This document shows, in pieces, positions 1 to 7,838 of a stretch of DNA of 64,000 nucleotides. Below the pieces are notes generated by a model. That model worked only from the letters and a program-made list of their open reading frames with translations, had not been told where the DNA came from and did not search any database. Source of the DNA: Streptomyces sp. yr375. Its GTDB lineage: Bacteria > Actinomycetota > Actinomycetes > Streptomycetales > Streptomycetaceae. The stretch's first letter is position 1; each line of letters starts with the position of its first letter. The stretch covers positions 1 to 64,000 of the forward strand of contig NZ_FOFF01000047.1 of NCBI RefSeq assembly GCF_900110755.1, read 5' to 3'. The translations under genes were made by a program, and so were the position numbers.

Positions 1-1
1 C

Positions 2-859
2 ATGGCGGGGATGAACTCGATCACGGTCGACTTCGACGTGCAGATCGACTCGACCCAGGGCACGCCGTACATGTTCTACGGGCTGGGCAACACCAGCGGC
101 AGCATGGGCAACGGCTACCTGTTCACGACCGGTACCGCCTTCCGGACGTCGCTGTCGATGACCGACTACACGGCCAAGCAGGACGTCAAGCCGGCGGACA
201 CGACGTACGGGCTGCCGCGCGGTCAGTGGGAGCACGTGACGTACACGCAGACCGGTACCACCGGCATCCTGTACGAGAACGGCGTGGAGAAGGCCCGCAA
301 CACGAACGTCACCATCACCCCGGGTGCGATCGGCGGCGGGACGACGACCGCGAACTTCATCGGCAAGTCCCTGTACTCCAACGACCAGTACTTCAAGGGC
401 CGGATGCGCGACTTCCGCATCTACGACCGCGCCCTGTCCCCGGTCGAGGTCCAGGACCGGCTCGACAACCCCGACAAGAGGTGGGCGCAGATACAGGAGC
501 TGGCCGACTACAACTGCGCGCTCGCGTACTTCGAGGACCCGGTCATCGGCCCGGTGATCATCTTCCCGAAGGACTACACGGGAGACATCGACAACCTGGC
601 GACGCCGACCGACTGGACCGACCAGGACGGGGTGGCGCCGACCACCTGGCCCACGGTCACCACCGCGAAGAGCCAGATGTTCACCGCCGCCGAGGTGAAG
701 GACGCGATTGCGGCGGCCTACGCGCAGATCGCGCCCGACGCCGACGACACGTACCACGTGAAGGTCGGCTACGACGGGATGAGCGACCGGGTGCTGGTAA
801 CCACCACCGCCCCGTCCTCGGTCACGAATTCGCTGCTCACTGACTACCCCAACAGCTAG
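2..859 (+). CDS. LamG/concanavalin-fold secreted protein, C-terminal part (5' truncated)
   Basis: The reading frame is open to the window edge, so the true start lies upstream; the ATG at position 2 falls inside a domain and is not a start. Residues about 1-150 look like a LamG jelly-roll: a GQWEHVTYTQ strand, YENGVEKARN, then the typical closing GRMRDFRIYDRALSPVEV. The remaining 135 residues are acidic and Asp/Thr-rich and I do not recognise them. Such domains usually sit at the end of secreted carbohydrate-binding or carbohydrate-degrading enzymes, but the catalytic part, if any, is outside the window. A strong hairpin follows the stop codon. Confidence 0.7.
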   Translation: MAGMNSITVDFDVQIDSTQGTPYMFYGLGNTSGSMGNGYLFTTGTAFRTSLSMTDYTAKQDVKPADTTYGLPRGQWEHVTYTQTGTTGILYENGVEKARNTNVTITPGAIGGGTTTANFIGKSLYSNDQYFKGRMRDFRIYDRALSPVEVQDRLDNPDKRWAQIQELADYNCALAYFEDPVIGPVIIFPKDYTGDIDNLATPTDWTDQDGVAPTTWPTVTTAKSQMFTAAEVKDAIAAAYAQIAPDADDTYHVKVGYDGMSDRVLVTTTAPSSVTNSLLTDYPNS

Positions 860-880
860 AGCAGTTCGGCCGAGATCAAG

Positions 881-911
881 GCGGGGCCCGGGTCACCGAC
901 CCGGGCCCCGC
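881..911 (+). terminator. Hairpin terminator after the LamG gene
   Basis: A perfect 14-bp stem (GCGGGGCCCGGGTC and its complement) with a 3-nt loop starts 22 nt after the stop codon. There is no U-tract, which is usual for Streptomyces terminators. The symmetry would also let it act on transcripts arriving from the opposite strand. Confidence 0.75.
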
Positions 912-1034
912 CCGGCCGTTCACGTGGCCGCGTGCGCGAGGAAGCGCGGAGGTGGACGGAGCGGGGCAGGCGGCGGCTTCGAGGCGGTCGCCGCCCTCGC
1001 CGTCGAGGTAGCCGGACCTGTACCGAACTGCCGC

Positions 1035-1181
1035 TCAAGCAGCGGGAGTCGTGGCGTCGTGCAGCCCCGTGCCGCGGTAGTACTCGTAGGGGCCGCACGC
1101 GCACGACACGACCATCAGCGCGACGCGCAACGCGGCGGACAGCGCGAGTGCCGCACCTCGGAGGGGCCATCTCACAGCCAT
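1035..1181 (-). CDS. Possible 46-48 aa hydrophobic, Cys-containing peptide
   Basis: A short frame downstream of the methyltransferase, on the same strand and 31 nt away. It encodes an Arg-containing start, a hydrophobic stretch (ALALSAALRVALMVV) and SCACGPYEYYRG, resembling a signal anchor or small lipoprotein. A GGGAGG motif lies only 2 nt from the ATG at 1181 but 8 nt from an in-frame GTG at 1175, so the shorter form is more likely translated. No function can be assigned. The conserved-looking CGPYEYYRG end is the main reason to think it real; it could equally be a chance frame. Confidence 0.4.
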   Translation of the reverse strand: MAVRWPLRGAALALSAALRVALMVVSCACGPYEYYRGTGLHDATTPAA

Positions 1182-1212
1182 ACCCTCCCAGAGTCTTCGA
1201 ACGCGTTCAGCT

Positions 1213-1914
1213 CTATCGGGTCTCCGGCGGCCTGCGGGCGATCAGGAAGGCCTGCGGGCTGGACTCGCCCAAGTCGGTCTCCGCCTCGCGCACCGTGCGG
1301 GACCGTACGGCGAGGCCGGCCGACGTCAGCAGTTCGGCCATCCGCTCCGGACGGCGTCGTTCGAAGGCGAGAGTGACCGGGCGGTCCCAGGGACGGTCGA
1401 AGACACGGGGCTCGTCGCCGACCTGGAAGGCGAGGAGGAGGTGGCCGCCGGGGGCGAGGACGCGGTGGAACTCGGCGAAGAGGGCCGGAAGCTCGTCCGC
1501 AGGGGTGTGGATGGAGGAGTAGAAGGAGACGACCCCGTCGAGGGAACCGTCCGCGTGCCCGTCCAGCTTCAGCATCGAGCCCCGCTCGAACCGGATCCCC
1601 GGGTTCTCGCGCCGCGCGATCGCGAGCATCGACTCCGAGATGTCGAGCCCGGACATGCCGAGCCCGAGCGCGGCGAGGCGCCCCGTGGTCCGGCCGGGCC
1701 CGCATCCCAGGTCGGCCACCCGGCCACCGGCCCCGACGAGCTCGGCGTACACCGCGAGCACCGCCCGCTCCAACGGCCTGTCGGCGAGCTCGTCACGGAA
1801 GTGATCGGCGTAGTCCTCGGCGACGGCGTCGTAGAAGGTGCGGGTGGCGGCGAGGAAGCCGGGGGTGGGGGTGGAGGCGGGGTCTGCTGTCGTGGCGCCG
1901 GTGGTGTCGGTCAT
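1213..1914 (-). CDS. Class I SAM-dependent methyltransferase
   Basis: A soluble protein of 233 aa. Motif I is visible as VADLGCGPGRTTGRLAALG, followed by SGLDISESMLAIAR (the acidic residue that binds SAM ribose), then DGVVSFYSSIHT and the post-motif FHRVLAPGGHLLLAFQVG. This matches the methyltransferase type 11/25 fold. The substrate cannot be told from sequence. I chose the ATG giving MTDTTGATT because the longer frame adds a low-complexity basic leader. The gene is transcribed away from the csp terminator and has no obvious partner except the tiny frame downstream. Confidence 0.8.
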   Translation of the reverse strand: MTDTTGATTADPASTPTPGFLAATRTFYDAVAEDYADHFRDELADRPLERAVLAVYAELVGAGGRVADLGCGPGRTTGRLAALGLGMSGLDISESMLAIARRENPGIRFERGSMLKLDGHADGSLDGVVSFYSSIHTPADELPALFAEFHRVLAPGGHLLLAFQVGDEPRVFDRPWDRPVTLAFERRRPERMAELLTSAGLAVRSRTVREAETDLGESSPQAFLIARRPPETR

Positions 1915-2007
1915 GTGCGGGGACCCTAGCCGCCCGCACCGACAACCGGGGTCGTTCCCGGTCATGCCGAGCGCCACGCCGGGGACCCGCCGACCGGGGG
2001 CAGAGGC

Positions 2008-2039
2008 AGGAGCCCCGTGCCGTACGGCACGGGGCTCCT
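2008..2039 (-). terminator. Hairpin terminator of the cold-shock gene
   Basis: A 15-bp perfect stem (AGGAGCCCCGTGCCG and its complement) around a 2-nt centre lies about 40 nt downstream of the csp stop codon. Read on the minus strand it forms a very stable GC hairpin without a U-tract. Confidence 0.8.
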
Positions 2040-2080
2040 TGGGTACTGCTCTCAGACTTGCGATCCCACGGGTGTGAGGA

Positions 2081-2284
2081 TCAGACGGGGGTGACGTTCT
2101 CCGCCTGCGGACCCTTCGGGCCCTGCGTCACGTCGAAGGAGACCTGCTGGTTCTCCTCGAGTGAACGGAAACCCTGTGCGTTGATCGCCGAGTAGTGGAC
2201 GAAGACGTCGGGGCCGCCGCCTTCCTGGGCGATGAAGCCAAAGCCCTTTTCGGCGTTGAACCACTTCACGGTTCCGGTAGCCAT
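2081..2284 (-). CDS. Cold-shock domain protein (CspA family)
   Basis: Its 67 residues span a full cold-shock domain. Both RNA-binding motifs are present: RNP1 as KGFGFI and RNP2 as VFVHYSAI, after the typical MATGTVKWFNAEKGF start. The start is supported by GGAGGG about 4 nt upstream; a longer upstream frame is not typical of the family. These proteins bind single-stranded RNA/DNA and act as RNA chaperones. A leader of roughly 150 nt is predicted upstream, in keeping with the long 5' UTRs of many csp genes. It is divergent from mqnA. Confidence 0.95.
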   Translation of the reverse strand: MATGTVKWFNAEKGFGFIAQEGGGPDVFVHYSAINAQGFRSLEENQQVSFDVTQGPKGPQAENVTPV

Positions 2285-2470
2285 AAGCCCTCCTTGGGCC
2301 CAAAGGGTTGCCCTGCTCCAGAACCCTGCAAGCGTGAAAGCAAGTGCCGCACAACTGCATACGTCTGAAAACGACGAGAGCCCGCGGTTACATGCTCCGC
2401 AGGCTCTGTACTGCAAGGGAAACCAAACTGCAACTTGCGGCGAGCCTAGCATGCAGGCAGCCGAATGCAA
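2285..2470 (-). promoter_or_regulatory. Candidate csp promoter and long 5' leader
   Basis: On the minus strand a TTGCAT (2465-2470) and TAGGCT (2443-2448) pair is spaced by 16 nt and fits a housekeeping sigma promoter. Transcription would start near 2436, giving a leader of about 150 nt. The leader is AT-richer than its surroundings. No named riboswitch was recognised in it. Confidence 0.45.
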
Positions 2471-2572
2471 TAGAGGTCAAGATCACGTCACCCGGATGTT
2501 TGAAGATCGCGAAAAGGGGTTGACGCCGGGGTCGGAGTCCGCAGCGTACCGGAAGGGGTCTAGCCTCGCGAT

Positions 2573-3430
2573 GTGGACAATTCTCGCACCCGGCCGCGCG
2601 TCGGCCACATCCAGTTCCTCAACTGCCTGCCCCTCTACTGGGGGCTCGCGAGAACCGGCACCCTCCTCGACTTCGAGCTCACGAAGGACACCCCGGAGAA
2701 GCTCAGCGAGCGGCTGGTGCGGGGCGACCTCGATATCGGCCCCGTCACCCTGGTCGAGTTCCTCAGGAACGCGGACGACCTGGTCGCCTTTTCCGACATC
2801 GCCGTCGGCTGCGACGGTCCCGTCATGTCCTGCGTGATTGTCTCGCAGGTCCCGCTGGAGGAGCTGGACGGCGCCCGGGTCGCCCTCGGCTCGACCTCCC
2901 GCACCTCCGTACGCCTCGCCCAGCTCCTGCTGGCGGACCGTTTCGGCGTCCGGCCCGACTACTACACGTGCCCGCCCGACCTCAGCCTGATGATGCAGGA
3001 GGCCGAGGCGGCCGTACTCATCGGCGACGCGGCCCTGCGCGCCAACCTGCTGGACGGACCCCGGTTCGGGCTGGAGGTGCACGACCTCGGCGCGCTCTGG
3101 AAGGAGTGGACAGGCCTGCCCTTCGTCTTCGCCGTGTGGGCGGCCCGCCGGGACTACCTGGAGCGCGAGCCGGTCATCACCCGCCAGGTCCACCGGGCCT
3201 TCCTGGACTCCCGCAACCTCTCCCTCGACGAGGTCGGCAAGGTCGCCGAGCAGGCGGCCCGCTGGGAGGAGTTCGACGAACAGGTCCTGGAGCGGTACTT
3301 CACCACCCTCGACTTCCGCTTCGGCGCACCCCAGCTGGCCGCCGTCACCGAGTTCGCCCGCCGCGTCGGCCCGACGACGGGCTTCCCGGCGGACGTGAAG
3401 GTGGAACTGCTCCAGCCCGGTCCTGCGTAA
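2573..3430 (+). CDS. mqnA: Chorismate dehydratase MqnA (futalosine menaquinone pathway)
   Basis: The product is a soluble protein of 285 aa, the usual size. MqnA dehydrates chorismate to 3-enolpyruvyl-benzoate, the first committed step of the futalosine route. The family pattern is clear: GHIQFLNCLPLYWGL near the N terminus, RGDLDIGPVTLVEFL, the ALGSTSRTSVRLAQLLL segment, and AVLIGDAAL. The start is GTG, directly followed by GACAAT. A GGAAGGGG stretch is 14 nt upstream, too far for a normal ribosome site, while TAGCCT at 2561-2566 would place a transcript start on the GTG itself, so leaderless translation is possible. A DnaA-box-like TGTGGACAA overlaps the start. MqnC is encoded 2.5 kb downstream. 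Confidence 0.93.
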   Translation: MDNSRTRPRVGHIQFLNCLPLYWGLARTGTLLDFELTKDTPEKLSERLVRGDLDIGPVTLVEFLRNADDLVAFSDIAVGCDGPVMSCVIVSQVPLEELDGARVALGSTSRTSVRLAQLLLADRFGVRPDYYTCPPDLSLMMQEAEAAVLIGDAALRANLLDGPRFGLEVHDLGALWKEWTGLPFVFAVWAARRDYLEREPVITRQVHRAFLDSRNLSLDEVGKVAEQAARWEEFDEQVLERYFTTLDFRFGAPQLAAVTEFARRVGPTTGFPADVKVELLQPGPA

Positions 3431-3492
3431 CCTGCTGAAGAGTCTCAAAGACTTTTTACGGGGGACTCCTTACGGGGGAGGGGTGGACGTCC

Positions 3493-5151
3493 ATGCAGCC
3501 GCTCGGTGCCGACGAACCCACGAGCGTGGGTCCCTACCGGCTGCTCGGCCGGCTCGGGTCCGGCGGGATGGGCCGGGTCTACCTGGGCCGCAGCGCCGGC
3601 GGCCGCACGGTCGCCGTGAAGATCGTGCACCCGCACCTGGCCCTCGACGAGGAGTTCCGCGCCCGTTTCCGGCGCGAGGTCGAGGCCGCGCGGCGGGTCG
3701 GCGGGGCGTGGACCGCGCCGGTCCTGGACGCCGACCCGCAGGCCCCGGTCCCGTGGGTCGCCACCGGCTACGCGGCCGGCCCCTCGCTGGCCGCCACGGT
3801 CACCTCCGGCGGCGGACCCCTGCCCGAGACCTCCGTACGCGTCCTGGGCGCGGGCCTCGCGGAGGCGCTCACGACCGTGCACGGACTGGGTCTGGTGCAC
3901 CGGGACGTGAAGCCGTCCAACGTCCTGCTGACCGTCGACGGCCCGCTGCTCATCGACTTCGGCATCGCCCGCGCGATCGACGGCACGGCCTCGCTCACCT
4001 CGACCGGCGTCTCGGTCGGCTCGCCCGGCTACATGGCCCCCGAACAGATCCTCGGCCAGGGCGCGTCCGGCGCGGCCGACGTCTTCTCCCTCGGCGCGGT
4101 ACTGGCGTACGCGGCGACCGGGCGGCCCCCGTTCCCCGGCGACTCCTCGGCCGCCCTCCTCTACAAGGTCGTGCACGAGGAGCCCGAACTCGGCGAGCCG
4201 GACGGCGAACTGCGCGGCGAACTCCGGTCGTTGGTGGAGTCCTGCCTGTCCAAGGATCCGGCGCTGCGGCCGTCCCCCGCCGAGGTGGCCCGACGGCTCG
4301 CGCCCGAGGGCGCGGCCCGGCTGGTGGCGGGCGGGTGGCTGCCGGGTGCGCTGGTGGAACAACTGGGGCGCAGCGCCGTACAACTGCTGAACCTGGAGGC
4401 GGCGGGGGCGGTCCCGTCGGGGCCGGTGGGGTTCAGCAACCCGGCTTTGACGGTGGGGGAGTTCGGGCCGCCGCCGGTGATGGACGCACCTGTGCCCGTG
4501 CCCGTGCCTGTGCCAGTACCCGTACCGGTGCCTCGTGACGCCGAGCCGGGCGACGGGGTGCCCGGGCCTCCCGGCAAGGTGTCGGTCACCGTGGCCGCCA
4601 CCGCCGCGCCCGGTGCGGGCGGGCGCGGGCGGCGGCTGAGCTGCACCGTCGCGCTGGCGGTCGCGGGGGCGATGGCGACGGTGACGGTCGGTTCGGTGTT
4701 CCTGTTCCACCTGCTGCCGAAGGGCGACGACGACTCGGGTGACGCGGGTGCGGATGCCGGCAGCGGCGCCTACTCTTCCGCACCGTCGGCAGCCGGTACC
4801 GTGCTGCCGGCCCGCTACCTCGGCACCTGGGAGGGCCAGGGCACCGGGCTGGACGGCGCGCTCCCGATGGGCACGTTCCGGGTGACGGTCCAACAGGCGA
4901 GCGTGGGCGGGAAGGTGGGGGAGCTGCGGCAGACGGATGTGCTCGGCGGGGTCTGCGTCGACGTCCTGACGCTGAAGCAGGTGACGGCGAAGGAGGTCGT
5001 CGCCGACTCGGCGGGCGCGAAGAACAACCACGCGGGCTGCAACCCGGAACCCCACACGATCCGCCTCACCCCGACCGGCGACGACCTGACGTACACGTCG
5101 GACAGCGCGGCGGAGGGCAACCCGGTGGCCCGGATGTCGAAGGTCGAGTAG
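3493..5151 (+). CDS. Membrane Ser/Thr protein kinase (PknB-like) with an extracytoplasmic C-terminal domain
   Basis: A 552-residue single-pass protein. The kinase domain covers about residues 15-265: glycine loop GSGGMGRVY at 22-30, Lys43 in VAVKIV, HRDVKPSN with Asp138, DFG Asp155, and APEQI. All key residues are present, so it should be active. Residues about 330-350 hold a (PV)n run. A transmembrane helix spans about 384-406. The outer domain of roughly 145 residues starts at YLGTWEGQG and has three Cys (two of them in GVCVD and HAGCNPE); it is not PASTA and I do not recognise it. The next gene starts 2 nt after the stop, so the two are probably cotranscribed. Confidence 0.9.
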   Translation: MQPLGADEPTSVGPYRLLGRLGSGGMGRVYLGRSAGGRTVAVKIVHPHLALDEEFRARFRREVEAARRVGGAWTAPVLDADPQAPVPWVATGYAAGPSLAATVTSGGGPLPETSVRVLGAGLAEALTTVHGLGLVHRDVKPSNVLLTVDGPLLIDFGIARAIDGTASLTSTGVSVGSPGYMAPEQILGQGASGAADVFSLGAVLAYAATGRPPFPGDSSAALLYKVVHEEPELGEPDGELRGELRSLVESCLSKDPALRPSPAEVARRLAPEGAARLVAGGWLPGALVEQLGRSAVQLLNLEAAGAVPSGPVGFSNPALTVGEFGPPPVMDAPVPVPVPVPVPVPVPRDAEPGDGVPGPPGKVSVTVAATAAPGAGGRGRRLSCTVALAVAGAMATVTVGSVFLFHLLPKGDDDSGDAGADAGSGAYSSAPSAAGTVLPARYLGTWEGQGTGLDGALPMGTFRVTVQQASVGGKVGELRQTDVLGGVCVDVLTLKQVTAKEVVADSAGAKNNHAGCNPEPHTIRLTPTGDDLTYTSDSAAEGNPVARMSKVE

Positions 5152-5153
5152 GG

Positions 5154-5912
5154 ATGAACACACTGATCGCCGTGGCCGCGCTGTGGGGCGCGGCGGCGGG
5201 CACGCTCCTCCCGCGCGCCGCCTACCGCTTCGCCGTCCCGTGGGAGCAGGCGGCGGACGGCTCCGACCACGACCCCGGCTGGCGGACGACCTGCCCGGAC
5301 GGCCACCCGCTCCGGGGCTGGCTGGGCCGCGCGAGATGCGGAGGGTGCGCCGACACCGGCACCCCCTCCTACGCCCCCGGCACGCTCCTCCTCCCCGCCC
5401 TCACCGCACTCCTCTGTGCCGCGCTCGCCGCCGCCACCGGCACCCGCCCCGAGCTGCTCGTCTGGCTGCTGCTGGCACCGCTCGGGGTACTGCTGGCCGT
5501 GGTCGACGTACGGGCCCACCGCCTCCCCGACCCCCTCACCCTCCCCCTCGCGGTCGCCGCCCTCGCCCTGCTGGCCCCGACCGCCTTCCTCCCCGAACAC
5601 GCCGGCGACTGGACCACCGCCCTGCTGGGAGCCCTCGCCCTCGGCACCGGCTACCTGCTCCTCCACCTCATCCACCCGGCAGGCCTGGCCTTCGGCGACG
5701 TGAAACTGGCCCTGGGCACGGGCGCGGTCCTCGGCTGGTACGGCTGGCCGACGGTCATGCTGGGCACCCTCGCCGCGTTCCTGTTCGGCGCGCTGTACGG
5801 CGGCGCGCTGATCGTCGCGGGCCGGGCGGGCCGCAAGGCGGCGGTCGCCTTCGGCCCGTTCATGCTGGCGGGCACCCTCACCGGACTGCTGATCGGCGCG
5901 TACGCGGCCTGA
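5154..5912 (+). CDS. Prepilin peptidase, A24 family
   Basis: This integral membrane aspartyl protease has 252 residues and cleaves type IV or Flp/Tad prepilin leaders. The two catalytic aspartates are visible: Asp118 in VVDVRAHRLPD and Asp182 in FGDVKLALG. The N-terminal cytoplasmic loop retains Cys residues (TCPDGHPLRG...RCGGC), like the zinc site of full-length PilD enzymes. About seven hydrophobic segments follow. No pilin or assembly ATPase gene is in the window, so its substrates must be encoded elsewhere. It follows the kinase gene by 2 nt. Confidence 0.88.
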   Translation: MNTLIAVAALWGAAAGTLLPRAAYRFAVPWEQAADGSDHDPGWRTTCPDGHPLRGWLGRARCGGCADTGTPSYAPGTLLLPALTALLCAALAAATGTRPELLVWLLLAPLGVLLAVVDVRAHRLPDPLTLPLAVAALALLAPTAFLPEHAGDWTTALLGALALGTGYLLLHLIHPAGLAFGDVKLALGTGAVLGWYGWPTVMLGTLAAFLFGALYGGALIVAGRAGRKAAVAFGPFMLAGTLTGLLIGAYAA

Positions 5913-5984
5913 GGTCCGGGGGCGGAGGACGCTGGCGTAGGCTGGTTCGGTCTGTCCACAACCCTTGACGAAAGGGACGCTCCG

Positions 5985-7184
5985 GTGCCCGAGAAGGCCG
6001 ACCTCCAGTCCGTGCTCGACCGTGCCGCGGACGGCGGGCGGATCACTCCGGAAGAGGCCCTCGACCTCTACCGCGACGCCCCGCTGCACGCGCTCGGCGC
6101 GGCCGCCGACGCCGTACGCCGCCGTCTGTACGCGGGAACCGAGCACATCGCGACGTACATCATCGAGCGGAACATCAACTACACGAACGTGTGCGTCACG
6201 GCGTGCAAGTTCTGCGCCTTCTACGCGGCTCCGAAGGACACGGCCAAGGGCTGGACCCGCGATCTGGACGACATCCTGCGCCGCTGCGCCGAGACCGTCG
6301 AACTCGGCGGCACGCAGATCATGTTCCAGGGCGGCCACCACCCGGACTTCGGCGTCGAGTACTACGAGAAGCACTTCGCCGCGATCAAGGCCGCCTACCC
6401 GCAGTTGGTCATCCACTCCCTCGGCGCGTCCGAGGTCGAGCACATGGCCCGCATCTCCAAGGTGAGCGTCGAGGAGGCCATCACGCGGATCCACGCGGCC
6501 GGTCTCGACTCCTTCGCGGGCGCGGGCGCCGAACTGCTCCCCGCCCGGCCCCGCAAGGCCATCGCGCCGCTCAAGGAGTCCGGCGAGCGCTGGCTGGAGA
6601 TCATGGAGGCCGCGCACGGGCTGGGCGTCGAGTCGACGTCCACCATGCTGATGGGCACCGGCGAGACCAACGCCGAGCGCATCGAGCACCTGCGCATGAT
6701 CCGTGACGTACAGGACCGGACGGGCGGCTTCCGCGCGTTCATCCCGTACACCTACCAGCCCGAGAACAACCACCTGAAGGGCCGCACGCACGCGACGCTC
6801 TTCGAGTACCTGCGGATGATCGCCATCGCCCGGCTGTTCATGGACAACATCCGCCACATCCAGGGCTCTTGGCTGACGACCGGCAAGGAGGTCGGCCAAC
6901 TCTCCCTGCACTACGGCGCGGACGACCTCGGCTCGATCATGCTGGAGGAGAACGTGGTCTCCTCGGCCGGCGCCAAGCACCGTTCCAACCGCCTCGAGAT
7001 CATCGACCTGATCCGCAAGGCGGGCCGCGTCCCGGCCCAGCGCGCGACGACGTACGAGCACCTCGTCGTGCACGACGACCCGGCGAACGACCCCGTCGAC
7101 GAGCGCGTCATGTCCCACATCTCGTCCACGGCGATCGAGGGCGGCACGGCCCACCCCGAACTGAAGCTCCTCGCCTCCAACTAG
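5985..7184 (+). CDS. mqnC: Cyclic dehypoxanthinyl futalosine synthase MqnC (radical SAM)
   Basis: Product length is 399 aa, the family norm. It cyclises dehypoxanthine futalosine in the futalosine menaquinone route. The radical-SAM cluster motif CxxxCxxC is at Cys70, Cys74 and Cys77 (CVTACKFCAF). Further family marks are IERNINYTNVC, QGGHHPDFG, STSTMLMGTGE and PYTYQPENNHLKG, and the C-terminal LGSIMLEENVVSSAG. The start is GTG with AAAGGGA about 10 nt upstream. A DnaA-box-like CTGTCCACA lies at 5952-5960 in the short leader. The following gene begins 15 nt after the stop. Confidence 0.95.
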   Translation: MPEKADLQSVLDRAADGGRITPEEALDLYRDAPLHALGAAADAVRRRLYAGTEHIATYIIERNINYTNVCVTACKFCAFYAAPKDTAKGWTRDLDDILRRCAETVELGGTQIMFQGGHHPDFGVEYYEKHFAAIKAAYPQLVIHSLGASEVEHMARISKVSVEEAITRIHAAGLDSFAGAGAELLPARPRKAIAPLKESGERWLEIMEAAHGLGVESTSTMLMGTGETNAERIEHLRMIRDVQDRTGGFRAFIPYTYQPENNHLKGRTHATLFEYLRMIAIARLFMDNIRHIQGSWLTTGKEVGQLSLHYGADDLGSIMLEENVVSSAGAKHRSNRLEIIDLIRKAGRVPAQRATTYEHLVVHDDPANDPVDERVMSHISSTAIEGGTAHPELKLLASN

Positions 7185-7199
7185 CCGACCAGGGTTGCC

Positions 7200-7823
7200 G
7201 TGTTGACGATTCACGCCGACTCCAGGGGCCGGGCGCTCGCCGTCGAGGGCGCCCGGATCGCCGAGGCCGGCCCGCTGGAGGTGCTCGTCGCCGCGTTTCC
7301 GCGCGCCCGGGTGCGCCAGTGGCCCGGCATCCTCACGCCCGGCCTCGTCAACCCGTACGGCACGGAGCTGCTGGAGGGCGCGTACCACCCGGACCCGCGC
7401 GAGGCCGACGCACTCGGCACCGAGCCCCTGACCGGCGCCGCGCTCACGGCACTGGCCACGGCGCAATCCCTGGACGACGCGCGCCGGGGCGCGAGCGCCC
7501 GGCGCGGGGTGCAGCGCATGCTGGCCCACGGCACGGTCGCGGTGGCCTGCGCGGACGGCGAACTCGGCAGCCGCCCGGTGCGGGACGCCGTACGCCGCTC
7601 CGGCCTGACGATCGTGAACCGGCGCGGACACCCCGGCGGGACGCCCGCGCTCGACCTGTACGCCGCCGGAACGCCGGTGGAGTTCGCCCCACCGATCCGC
7701 CGCGACTCCCCTGCCCACTTCGCCGTCTTCGACGTACGGGACGAAGCGGAACTGGCGGAGCGCGGCGCGGGTACGTGCGTGGCCACGGTGATCGAGGGGC
7801 GCCTCCTCTACAGACGCCGGTAG
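7200..7823 (+). CDS. Imidazolonepropionase-like (amidohydrolase composite-domain) protein
   Basis: A 207-aa protein that matches the N-terminal beta-sandwich and entry of amidohydrolases (AVEGARIAEAGP, WPGILTPGLVN) and ends in the C-terminal composite-domain strand (FAVFDVRD...GTCVATVIEGRLLYRRR). The metal-binding HxH after PGLVN is absent, replaced by PYGTELLEGAYHPD, and the TIM-barrel is largely missing. Ordinary amidohydrolase chemistry therefore looks impossible. It begins 15 nt after mqnC with a GTG start and so probably shares its transcript. A link to menaquinone synthesis is an inference from position only. Confidence 0.65.
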   Translation: MLTIHADSRGRALAVEGARIAEAGPLEVLVAAFPRARVRQWPGILTPGLVNPYGTELLEGAYHPDPREADALGTEPLTGAALTALATAQSLDDARRGASARRGVQRMLAHGTVAVACADGELGSRPVRDAVRRSGLTIVNRRGHPGGTPALDLYAAGTPVEFAPPIRRDSPAHFAVFDVRDEAELAERGAGTCVATVIEGRLLYRRR

Positions 7824-7838
7824 GGAAACCCCCGCGCC

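Noticed and set aside
5154..5912. Type IV pilus operon
   Set aside because: Only the prepilin peptidase is present; no pilin, ATPase or TadE-like gene is adjacent.
7200..7823. Aminofutalosine deaminase (MqnX)
   Set aside because: The protein lacks the HxH and other metal ligands and is about half the required length.
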